A stretch of DNA of 64,000 bases from Anaerolineae bacterium (GTDB lineage Bacteria; Chloroflexota; Anaerolineae; UBA4142; SHND01), in assembly GCA_020851635.1 (NCBI GenBank), contig JADZCJ010000055.1, positions 48,794-112,793 on the forward strand. The letters run 5' to 3'. Shown here piece by piece: positions 57,128 to 64,000 of the stretch. A model generated the notes under the pieces. That model saw nothing but the letters and a program-made list of their open reading frames with translations. It had not been told where the DNA came from and did not search any database. How positions within the stretch are numbered: the stretch's first letter is position 1; every line of letters starts with the position of its first letter. Position numbers and translations under genes: made by a program.

Positions 57128-59245
57128 ATGGACCGAATCAAAGGAGCATGGGCACGGCTCCGCCGGGTCAAGCCGCGCACGTGGCTCTTGGCTCTGGGAG
57201 GTATAGTCGTCCTGCTGCTGCTCTTTGCAGGCGGACTTTATGCATGGGACTATACCAATTCCTCTTATTTTTGCGGCACCACCTGCCACACGATGCCGCC
57301 CCACTATGAATCGTATCTTCGTTCGCCACATGCCCGCGTGGAATGTGTAGAATGTCATATCGGGCGCACCTCGTTTGGTGTGCAATTCACACGCAAAGCT
57401 GTGGATGCTCAATTTGTGTGGGCATATCTGACGGGGTTGTACGAATTTCCGCTTCATGCCAAAGGTCTGCAACCCGCCCGCGAGTCTTGTGAAAAATGCC
57501 ACTGGCCCGAAAAATTCTCGTGGGACAAGGTCGTAACCAAAACCAATATCAGCACAGATGAGGAGAATACGCCGGTCGAGACGGCGCTCGTCATGAAAAC
57601 GGGCGGCGGAAGCTCGCGCACGGGTCTGGGGCGCGGCATCCACTGGCATATCGAGAACCCGATTGACTTTTATTACACGGACGAATTTCAACAGGAAATC
57701 CCGTATATCGAGGTCACGAACCCCGACGGCACCAAGACGGTATATAGCGACATTGAAAACCCGCTCACGGAAGCAGAACTGGCGAAACTCCCCAAGCGGA
57801 CGATGGATTGTATTGACTGCCACAACCGCGTCTCTCACACATTTCCGACGCCTGCGGAGGCGATGGACAGTTTGCTCAGCACCGGGCAAATTGACCCGAA
57901 CATACCCAACATCAAGTCAAAAGGGGTAGAGGTGCTTGCAAGTCCGTTCGGCTCTTCGCCGGAATTGGCGCAGCAGGCGATTGACCGCGTAAACGCATAT
58001 TACGAACAGAATTTCCCGGACTATTACAAGGAAAACACCCAAGCCGTCCAAAACGCCGTGGCGACCCTCAAAGAATGGTATCCCAAACTGCATTTCCCCG
58101 AGCAGGCGCTGGACTGGTCAACACATCCCGATAACTTGGGACACAAGGACTGGCCCGGTTGTTTTCGCTGTCACGACGGCAAGCATTTTACCGAGGACCG
58201 CAAAGAAGCAGTTCGTCTGGAATGCAATGTGTGTCATTCCATTCCGGTCGTCTATACCGAGGGACAATCTGCTCCGGCCATTTCGCTGGAACAGGTGAAC
58301 GAGCCGGATTCGCACAAGACCACAACCTGGCTCCTGGAACATCGCACGCGCTTTGACACGACCTGCCAGGACTGTCACGACACGCGCAATGCGGGTGGGA
58401 GCGACAATACCTCATTTTGCTCCAACAGCGCGTGTCACGGGACGAAATGGGAATTTGCGGGCTTTGATGCCCCGGCGCTGGCACAGGTGCTCCAGCCGCC
58501 GGTGCGCCAACCCTCGGACCCGAATGCGCCCCCTTCAAAGATTCCGCACCCTATCGGTGGAAATCCCGACTGCCAAATCTGTCATGGTTTGAACGCGATC
58601 GTGCTGCCAATGCCGGATGACCACGAGGGGCGCACCAATGACCTGTGTCTTGCCTGTCACGATCCATCGGTCCTGCCCGAAGGATTCGATGCCGAGGCGG
58701 GCAAACCACCCAGCATTCCTCACGCGCTGGCAGGACAATCCGAATGTTTGGGGTGTCACAACACCGGCGCGGCAAGCATGCCGCAGATTCCGCAGTCGCA
58801 CAAGGACGAGAACTATACCAACGGACAGTGCACCACGTGTCATCAACCCGCCAAAGAAGGTGAAACCACGCTGCCCGCGCTGCCCCAGATACCGCCCGAC
58901 CATGCTACAAGCGCATGTGCGGCATGTCATTCCGCAGGTCTGGCGGGCGCGCCCAAGTCACCGGACGATCATGCCAACTATGCGGATACACAGTGCAGCA
59001 CTTGTCATTCAAGCGCCCCTGCGCCCGCAAGTCCGGGGACAGCAGAAACTCCGGCAGCATCCGAGACTCGGGCTGCGACAGCAACGCCGACGCCGACGCC
59101 GCTGCCGGGAATTCCTGCCGACCACGCCACCAGCGCCTGTGCCGCCTGTCACGCGACCGGCGCCCTGAGCTCGCCCAAGTTTCCGGACGATCACGCCGGG
59201 TTCCCGGACAAACAGTGCGAGGTCTGTCACAAGCGCGAGCAATAA
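57128..59245 (+). CDS. NapC-like multihaem c-type cytochrome with up to 16 haem sites
   Basis: 705 residues. An N-terminal TM anchor (about 18-38) leads to FCGTTCHTMPPHYESY, a CX3CH site at residue 49, in the NapC/NirT-like position. Canonical CxxCH: CVECH, CEKCH, CIDCH, CFRCH, CNVCH, CQDCH, CQICH, CLACH, CLGCH, CTTCH, CAACH, CSTCH, CAACH, CEVCH (14); one CX4CH (CSNSACH). The C-terminal third is four repeated two-haem modules (IPxDHATSACAACH...CxxCH). GGAGG precedes the ATG. Last gene of its operon. Confidence 0.88.
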   Translation: MDRIKGAWARLRRVKPRTWLLALGGIVVLLLLFAGGLYAWDYTNSSYFCGTTCHTMPPHYESYLRSPHARVECVECHIGRTSFGVQFTRKAVDAQFVWAYLTGLYEFPLHAKGLQPARESCEKCHWPEKFSWDKVVTKTNISTDEENTPVETALVMKTGGGSSRTGLGRGIHWHIENPIDFYYTDEFQQEIPYIEVTNPDGTKTVYSDIENPLTEAELAKLPKRTMDCIDCHNRVSHTFPTPAEAMDSLLSTGQIDPNIPNIKSKGVEVLASPFGSSPELAQQAIDRVNAYYEQNFPDYYKENTQAVQNAVATLKEWYPKLHFPEQALDWSTHPDNLGHKDWPGCFRCHDGKHFTEDRKEAVRLECNVCHSIPVVYTEGQSAPAISLEQVNEPDSHKTTTWLLEHRTRFDTTCQDCHDTRNAGGSDNTSFCSNSACHGTKWEFAGFDAPALAQVLQPPVRQPSDPNAPPSKIPHPIGGNPDCQICHGLNAIVLPMPDDHEGRTNDLCLACHDPSVLPEGFDAEAGKPPSIPHALAGQSECLGCHNTGAASMPQIPQSHKDENYTNGQCTTCHQPAKEGETTLPALPQIPPDHATSACAACHSAGLAGAPKSPDDHANYADTQCSTCHSSAPAPASPGTAETPAASETRAATATPTPTPLPGIPADHATSACAACHATGALSSPKFPDDHAGFPDKQCEVCHKREQ

Positions 59246-59277
59246 GAAGGTCGAACGCCGAAGGTTGTGTAAAATTT

Positions 59278-59309
59278 TCGTGGGGGCGTTCAATCGAACG
59301 CCCCCACGA
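59278..59309 (+). terminator. Terminator after the multihaem cytochrome operon
   Basis: 14-bp perfect stem TCGTGGGGGCGTTC around the loop AATC. No long T run follows on the plus strand, so efficiency is uncertain. Confidence 0.7.
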
Positions 59310-59369
59310 CCAACAAGAGATGATGTGTTGCAAGACCAAAAGGCAATCAAACAACCAAAAAGATCCGTT

Positions 59370-59410
59370 AAATCAAGAATCTACGTCCGTTCGACGTAGA
59401 TTCTTGATTT
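59370..59410. terminator. Terminator of the ANTAR regulator gene
   Basis: 18-bp stem (arm AAATCAAGAATCTACGTC) around a five-base loop. It overlaps the regulator stop codon on the minus strand; T-rich sequence follows on the minus strand. Confidence 0.85.
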
Positions 59411-59987
59411 ACAGCATCCCATCCGCCGTGATGACGGCATTGGCGATTTCGCTCATCTTTTTATTTTCGTTCTGACTGCGCCGCTGGATGCGGTGAAATG
59501 CTTCTTCTTCGGTCAGGTTCAAGCGCCGCATCAAAATCCCCTTGGCGCGTTCGACCACTTTGCGCGATTCGAGCGCCTCACGCAGGTCGGTGACCTCTTT
59601 GTTGAGATTTTGAAATTCGTTAAAGCGCGAGGCGGCGAGCGCAATCGCGGGCATCAACTCTTCCGCCGAAACGGGCTTCATAAGATAGGCGGCAACGTGC
59701 GCGTCGGCGGCGCGCTCGGCGAGCGATCCTTCGCTGAATGCGCTGAGCAAAATAATGGGCAGCGGTTGTTCGTGCATGACCTGTTTGGCAACCTGAATCC
59801 CATCGGGTTCGGGCATCTTGATATCCAGAATCGCCAGATCGGGGCGTAAATCATGCAGCAGTTTGAGTGTCGCTTGCCCATCACTCGCTTCGCCCACAAC
59901 GCGATGACCGAGCGTTTCCAGCTGGGCGCGCAGACTCATCAGGTGCAGTCCTTCATCGTCTGCGATCACAATGCGTAATGACTTCAT
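59409..59987 (-). CDS. ANTAR-domain response regulator
   Basis: 192 residues. Receiver domain with Asp55 in AILDIKMPEPDG and Lys in LMKPVS; a coiled coil (about 118-140) and the ANTAR RNA-binding domain (about 135-190: RKVVERAKGILMRR, LTEEEAFHRIQRRS). ANTAR regulators bind dual hexaloop RNA hairpins to block terminators. It lies 23 bases after the HWE-type kinase, so they are a pair. Targets were not found in this window. Confidence 0.93.
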   Translation of the reverse strand: MKSLRIVIADDEGLHLMSLRAQLETLGHRVVGEASDGQATLKLLHDLRPDLAILDIKMPEPDGIQVAKQVMHEQPLPIILLSAFSEGSLAERAADAHVAAYLMKPVSAEELMPAIALAASRFNEFQNLNKEVTDLREALESRKVVERAKGILMRRLNLTEEEAFHRIQRRSQNENKKMSEIANAVITADGML

Positions 59988-60010
59988 AGTTCTCTTTACC
60001 TCGCGATCCT

Positions 60011-60925
60011 TCAGATCGGAAATGAAAATTCTGCGCGGGCGCCGTTCACGGGCATATCGGGCAGCGCCGCATTATTGAGCGCAAAGGCGCCCCGCAAATC
60101 TTTTTCAATCAGCGTGCGCACGATCCGCAGCCCCAGTCCTGCATCCTGTTTGGGATCAAACCCGTCGGGCAGTCCTGCCCCGCTATCCTGAACGACGATA
60201 TAAGCGCGCTTGTCATCCGCAGCAATCCCGATTTCGATTTCGCCATCCGCGCGTCCGCCAAACCCGTGTTCGAGCGTATTGCTGACCAATTCGTTAATGA
60301 CGAGCGCGAACGCAGTAGCCGCTTTGGAATTGAGCCGCACCGACTCGCCGGTGACCCGAATCTTGACGGTCTGCCCCGAATGAGTCTGTGCCAGCCGCGC
60401 GTTTTCGGCGACGCGCGCCGCAAGCTCTACAATGTCGGTCGAGCCAACCTGGTCTGCGGTCAAGAGCTCGTGCGCGGCGGCAATCGTCTTGATGCGGGTC
60501 ACGGAATCGCGCAGACTCTGCGCTGCTTCGGGATGCGTGGTGACGCGCGCCAGTTCGAGAGACAAGAGGTCGGCAACCGTCTGCAAATTATTTTTGATGC
60601 GGTGCTGCATTTCCAGCAACATGCGTGTCTGCGTGTCCGCCTGGTCCTGGGCGGTTTCGCGCGCGCGAATTTCATGTCCGATCCAGTCGAGCGTCACCCA
60701 TACCATGACCGGCGCGCCTATGCCAAAGACCAGAAACTCGACTACAAACAACAAAGGGTGGTCGCTGGCAGGAAAGATCAGATGTCGCGTCACCTGGTAA
60801 AACATCACAATCGCCAGGAGCGCAAAGGGGAGCACCTGCTGTAATGTCAGCACGCGTTCGGACAACCGGCGCTCGGCGGGCGGCGGTTGTCCTTTATCTT
60901 GTGCGGGTGCGATAGAGCGTTCCAT
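60011..60925 (-). CDS. HWE/HisKA_2-type sensor kinase
   Basis: 304 residues. Two TM helices (about 30-50 and 57-80), then LLEMQHRIKNNLQTVADLLS with His108, as in HisKA_2 kinases that pair with ANTAR regulators. The ATPase domain has ALVINELVSNTLEHGFGG (N-box), DSGAGLP and AGLGLRIV. There is no large extracytoplasmic domain, so the signal may come through the membrane helices. Operon with the ANTAR regulator gene. Confidence 0.92.
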   Translation of the reverse strand: MERSIAPAQDKGQPPPAERRLSERVLTLQQVLPFALLAIVMFYQVTRHLIFPASDHPLLFVVEFLVFGIGAPVMVWVTLDWIGHEIRARETAQDQADTQTRMLLEMQHRIKNNLQTVADLLSLELARVTTHPEAAQSLRDSVTRIKTIAAAHELLTADQVGSTDIVELAARVAENARLAQTHSGQTVKIRVTGESVRLNSKAATAFALVINELVSNTLEHGFGGRADGEIEIGIAADDKRAYIVVQDSGAGLPDGFDPKQDAGLGLRIVRTLIEKDLRGAFALNNAALPDMPVNGARAEFSFPI

Positions 60926-60973
60926 GCGCGAGACATTCCCTTTTGCTTGCTTATCGTTACGGGCTATCTTGCG

Positions 60974-61888
60974 TTATCTTTTTTTGGCGCCGCACTTGGG
61001 GCAAAAGTTATCGTTTGGGCGCATGGCGTTGCCACACTGCCCGCAAAAGCCCGCCGCCCGTTCCGCCTTTTTGCCCGTGATACCACCTCCCGAAGCGCTT
61101 GCGAATTCCGGGCGCGGTTGACGGCGCGAGTACCATAAATAGATGCCAAGCATTCCCAACGCAAGCGCGATGCCCGCGCCAATGAGCAAATAGAGCTGCT
61201 GGGGGTCGGTGGGCGCGGCAATCTCCGCCGGGTTCGATTGGGGCGCGGTCTGGGGCGGGACCACATTTTGAACGGACGGGTTCGGGTCGCTCTTGAAATA
61301 GCTGACCTGGAGGTTCAACGGCTGCTCGGCGGCGATTCCCGGATAGTTGAAAATGTGATATTTGAAACCGTGATTGCCCTCGGACACCAGACTCGACGCG
61401 GGCGTGATTTTGAACTGGTCTGATTTGAGCGGCTGCTGCACCTGGATTTGCACGGAATCGGCGGGCATCCGCGCGGTGTAGGTGAAATTCAGCGACTTGG
61501 TCGGCGCGCCTTGAATGGCATCGTCATAGTATTCAAGATGGAAATTGGGTCGAGGGACGTTGAACGCGACCTTTTTCAACCCGTTGCCCGCGTCGGTGAC
61601 GGTCGCCGGGTCCGAGTTGAGATATTGCTGCGCTTCGTCCATGTATGCCGTTGCGATCAGCGCGGCGTTCGCGGGAATATAAAATTCGACCTGGCGCGGA
61701 TAGTCGTTCTGCGCGGCAAGCTTGCCGTCAAATTGCACGAGGACGCGCGGGTCATCAAATTCGGGCCAGACGTGGATATCGAGGTTTGCGATCCGGTCCA
61801 CCGGGGTTTGGGCGGACGTCAGAGCGGGTGCGGCAAGCGCGACGAGCAAAAGCACGCACAATACGAGCAAACGAGTTCGAACATTCAT
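60974..61888 (-). CDS. Secreted beta protein with TM helix and C-terminal zinc ribbon
   Basis: 304 residues. Signal peptide (about 1-26), an extracytoplasmic beta-rich domain (about 30-215) with DIHVWPEFDDPRVLVQFDG and VEFYIPANAALIATAYMD, a TM helix (about 240-260), and a cytoplasmic zinc ribbon (FCGQCGN...FCPKCGAKK). Similar proteins sit beside Ccm genes in related bacteria, from memory, so a cytochrome-maturation role is possible. Function unknown. Confidence 0.7.
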   Translation of the reverse strand: MNVRTRLLVLCVLLLVALAAPALTSAQTPVDRIANLDIHVWPEFDDPRVLVQFDGKLAAQNDYPRQVEFYIPANAALIATAYMDEAQQYLNSDPATVTDAGNGLKKVAFNVPRPNFHLEYYDDAIQGAPTKSLNFTYTARMPADSVQIQVQQPLKSDQFKITPASSLVSEGNHGFKYHIFNYPGIAAEQPLNLQVSYFKSDPNPSVQNVVPPQTAPQSNPAEIAAPTDPQQLYLLIGAGIALALGMLGIYLWYSRRQPRPEFASASGGGITGKKAERAAGFCGQCGNAMRPNDNFCPKCGAKKR

Positions 61889-62227
61889 AGTTCATCTCCG
61901 CGGGCAATAGCCGATACGGGCTTGCCGATACGGGCTTGCCAATAGACTCGAGATGATGCGGCAGCGCGGAAGCATCATCCCGCCATGAAGGTACCCTCGG
62001 TTGGTCAAAATTGGGTCAAAATTGGATACGAAATGGTCGTAACTCGGAAAAATCGGGACAGTTGACAGCTGCGCGGGGTGACAGATGACAAGGATGATTG
62101 TCCGGCAGATGATTGTTGACACGCTTGTCATTGCATGGTACTTTGTTCGCAAGTTTACATTTTTCACGCCGGCGTTTTGTCGGCGCGTGCCTTTGTACAG
62201 GCATGACAAATATATGGAGGTAAGACT
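61889..62227. promoter_or_regulatory. Divergent intergenic region with GGTCAAAATTG tandem repeat
   Basis: The 339 bases hold two perfect GGTCAAAATTG units in tandem (62003-62013 and 62014-62024), close in sequence to the motif at 54397. The promoter TTGACA-17-TACTTT for the downstream gene is at 62116-62144. No gene is seen. Confidence 0.6.
62116..62144 (+). promoter_or_regulatory. Promoter of the MscS-like channel gene
   Basis: TTGACA (62116-62121), 17-base spacer, TACTTT (62139-62144), about 85 bases before the start codon. Confidence 0.6.
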
Positions 62228-63781
62228 ATGGAGACGGCAGTAAGCACATTAAGCGCTTTCATGCCAGAAGGAATCGCTCGGTTGATCGTGGCAGTGCTGA
62301 TCTTGTTGATCGGCTGGCTGGTTGCGACCATTATTGAACGCGTCGTCGCCGGGATCCTGAAACGCGCCAATCTTGACAATCGCCTCGCCAACAAACTCGA
62401 GCCCCAGACAATGCCCACTGAAACGAAAGCAGGGGGAGCTGCGCCCGCAACTCTGACGCCCGGAACCAAAGCTCCACCCTATCCGATTGAACGGTGGATC
62501 GGGACAATCGTTTTTTGGCTTGTCTTTTTGTTCTTTATCGTCGGAGCGCTGCAGGTCCTCGGCTTGACCACGCTTGCAGAACCGATCAACTCTTTTCTGG
62601 ACAACGTGATCGGGTGGCTGCCCGCGCTGCTCGCCGCCGGGATTCTCGCTCTGATCGCGCATGTGGTGGCAAGTATTGCGCGGCGTCTCGTGACCGGCGC
62701 TTTGAATCGACGAAATGTGGACCAGCGACTTGCCAATAGCTCGGGCTCGGCCGCGTCAATTGCCAGCCCGCTGGGCGATGCAGTCTATTATCTGGTGTGG
62801 CTGGTGTTCCTGCCCGCGATTCTGGGCGCAGTGGGCTTGCAGGGTTTGCTTGTCCCCGTCCAGAACATGATTGACCAGTTCCTCCGATTTTTGCCGTATC
62901 TTGCCGCCGCGGCGATTCTCTTGATCGTAGGTTGGTTTGTGGCGCGCATCGTTCAGCGCATTGTGACGGGCTTTTTGGCGTCGGCAGGGCTTGACGCTTT
63001 TGCCGAGCGTGTTGGCGTCGCCAAATACATGGGCGGCACGACAGTTTCGGGTCTTGTCGGCTTGCTCGTGTTCATCGTCATCCTGATCCCCGTCATCACG
63101 GCCGCGCTCGATGCGTTGAATCTGACTTCGCTGACCGCCCCGCTGACCGCAATGATCAATCAGGTCATTGTTGCCATCCCAAGTTACGTGGCAGCAGCTG
63201 CCATTCTCGTGCTGACCTTTGTGCTGGGGCGCTGGCTGATTGGCATCGGGGTGGAAATTCTTGCCGGCATCGGCGTCAATTCACTCCCACGCGTGCTGGG
63301 CTTGGGCAACAACGAGACCATCGGCGGGCGCACATTGGCACAGTGGATCGGCGATCTGGCGCTGTTGATTGTGATGCTACTTGCGGCGGTGCAAGCGGCG
63401 CAGGTGATCGGTTGGACCGCAGTAACAGTCGCTGTGGGCAACTTTGGTGTCCAGATCGTTCAGATCATCTTTGGTTTGATCATTATCGCCATCGGCGTGT
63501 ATTTGGGCAATCTTGCCGCGCGTTTTGTGAACGGGACGAGCGTCGCAAACAAGAATCTGCTTGCCTGGGGTGCGCGCCTCGCCATCATTGCGTTTGCGGG
63601 TGCGATGGGGCTTACAGCCATGGGCTTTGCCGAATCCATCGTGATCATTGCCTTTGCGCTGTCCTTTGGCGCCATTGCGGTCGCCGTCGCCCTGGCGTTT
63701 GGGCTGGGGGGTCGCGAGACGGCTGCCAAACAGGTCGCCGAATGGTCGGAATCGCTCAAAAAGGATGAAGCAGCATCCTAG
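62228..63781 (+). CDS. MscS-like TM-helix repeat protein
   Basis: 517 residues. About ten to eleven TM helices arranged as repeated units of the Conserved TM helix family (PF05552): WLVATIIERVVAGILKRANL, RLVTGALNRRNVDQRL and RIVQRIVTGFLASAGLDAFA are the recurring helix-plus-amphipathic segments. It lacks the MscS beta/vestibule domain, so it is a channel-like protein of unknown gating. GGAGG lies seven bases before the ATG. The frame is intact to the stop. Confidence 0.8.
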   Translation: METAVSTLSAFMPEGIARLIVAVLILLIGWLVATIIERVVAGILKRANLDNRLANKLEPQTMPTETKAGGAAPATLTPGTKAPPYPIERWIGTIVFWLVFLFFIVGALQVLGLTTLAEPINSFLDNVIGWLPALLAAGILALIAHVVASIARRLVTGALNRRNVDQRLANSSGSAASIASPLGDAVYYLVWLVFLPAILGAVGLQGLLVPVQNMIDQFLRFLPYLAAAAILLIVGWFVARIVQRIVTGFLASAGLDAFAERVGVAKYMGGTTVSGLVGLLVFIVILIPVITAALDALNLTSLTAPLTAMINQVIVAIPSYVAAAAILVLTFVLGRWLIGIGVEILAGIGVNSLPRVLGLGNNETIGGRTLAQWIGDLALLIVMLLAAVQAAQVIGWTAVTVAVGNFGVQIVQIIFGLIIIAIGVYLGNLAARFVNGTSVANKNLLAWGARLAIIAFAGAMGLTAMGFAESIVIIAFALSFGAIAVAVALAFGLGGRETAAKQVAEWSESLKKDEAAS

Positions 63782-63782
63782 C

Positions 63783-63868
63783 GCAACAACATGATGAAAT
63801 TGCCGAGTCAAGTGCTGGCGCGCGAGTTATAAAACTCGATGTTCGACTACGCAATCTCATGTTGTTGC
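63783..63868. repeat. 86-bp inverted-repeat element downstream of the channel gene
   Basis: Perfect 12-bp terminal inverted repeats GCAACAACATGA (63783-63794) and its complement (63857-63868), with a small internal hairpin CGAGTT/AACTCG (63823-63838). It could be a terminator-like RNA structure or a small mobile element. Confidence 0.55.
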
Positions 63869-64000
63869 ACTATTAGCTGGACTTTATCCAATCTGAATCA
63901 GCCGTGCGTGTAGGACAGGGCTGAAGTCAGGCGGTTAATTTGGCGTTCCGATATTTTTTGCACATCGCGTGTGCGCTTGCACATTGAAAAAAGCAACTGC

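Noticed and set aside
1..64000. tRNA or rRNA genes
   Set aside because: Scanning for T-loop-like GGTTCGAATCC patterns gave only hits inside coding genes such as 4066 and 13505, without cloverleaf context; no rRNA-like sequence is visible.

Overview
The window looks like a fragment of a bacterial chromosome with moderately high GC content, most likely a Chloroflexota member of the Anaerolineae type. That assignment is inference. It rests on Thr/Pro-rich linkers after lipoprotein signals, a fused MoaD-MoaE, an isolated Flp-type pilin, a System I cytochrome c maturation cluster with a Cys-type CcmE, multihaem cytochromes with Thr/Pro linkers, and rpsF-ssb-rpsR without rplI. No rRNA, tRNA, CRISPR array or intact insertion sequence is visible. 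63 coding regions are listed, including one cut by the window edge and one truncated gene.

Layout. 1-12.2 kb is a mixed accessory segment: the N-terminal part of a sensor kinase (its phospho-acceptor His is the first codon of the window), ribulokinase, a DUF1684 protein, a TIGR01777 epimerase, a DUF4139 protein, an HhH protein, an AbrB-TIR gene pair, a transglutaminase-like protein, an aldo/keto reductase, and a decayed nucleotidyltransferase/partner pair. 12.2-18.4 kb carries cell-surface and polysaccharide genes (GT4, GT2, a flippase-like protein, a GT-C protein, a Flp pilin). Several of these appear to be transcribed from leaderless promoters. 18.5-32.4 kb is housekeeping and metabolism: a DUF3048 lipoprotein, a CoaE fusion, a threonine dehydratase, endonuclease III, lipoproteins, MoaD-MoaE, AI-2E and TerC membrane proteins. 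32.8-35.8 kb is rpsF-ssb-rpsR plus a membrane-anchored parvulin.

37-61 kb is a respiratory and redox-signalling island. It holds a cNMP-binding kinase coupled to a response regulator-thioredoxin-reductase fusion; a four-gene membrane module (two small paralogous membrane proteins, a four-cluster ferredoxin subunit and an NrfD/HybB-like quinone subunit) with no catalytic subunit; a kinase-ferritin-NarL regulator set; cytochrome c maturation genes (TlpA, CcmH, CcmD, CcmC, a CcmI-like zinc-ribbon protein, CcmF, CcmE); four cytochrome genes with 9, 9, 2 and up to 16 c-haem sites; and an ANTAR regulator with its HWE/HisKA_2-type kinase. The proposed logic is that quinol or ferredoxin-type electrons pass through the membrane modules to the multihaem cytochromes, which the neighbouring Ccm genes mature, and that three signalling systems control expression. 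CcmA and CcmB are not in the window.

Non-coding structure includes a 139-bp MITE-like element with a 9-bp target duplication sitting at the ferritin promoter, a two-copy family of roughly 105-bp palindromic repeats, a repeat shared by the 3' end of the DUF1684 gene and a remnant 3.4 kb away, a candidate terminator/antiterminator leader before the first kinase, and a GGTCAAAAT motif repeated in two divergent promoter regions.
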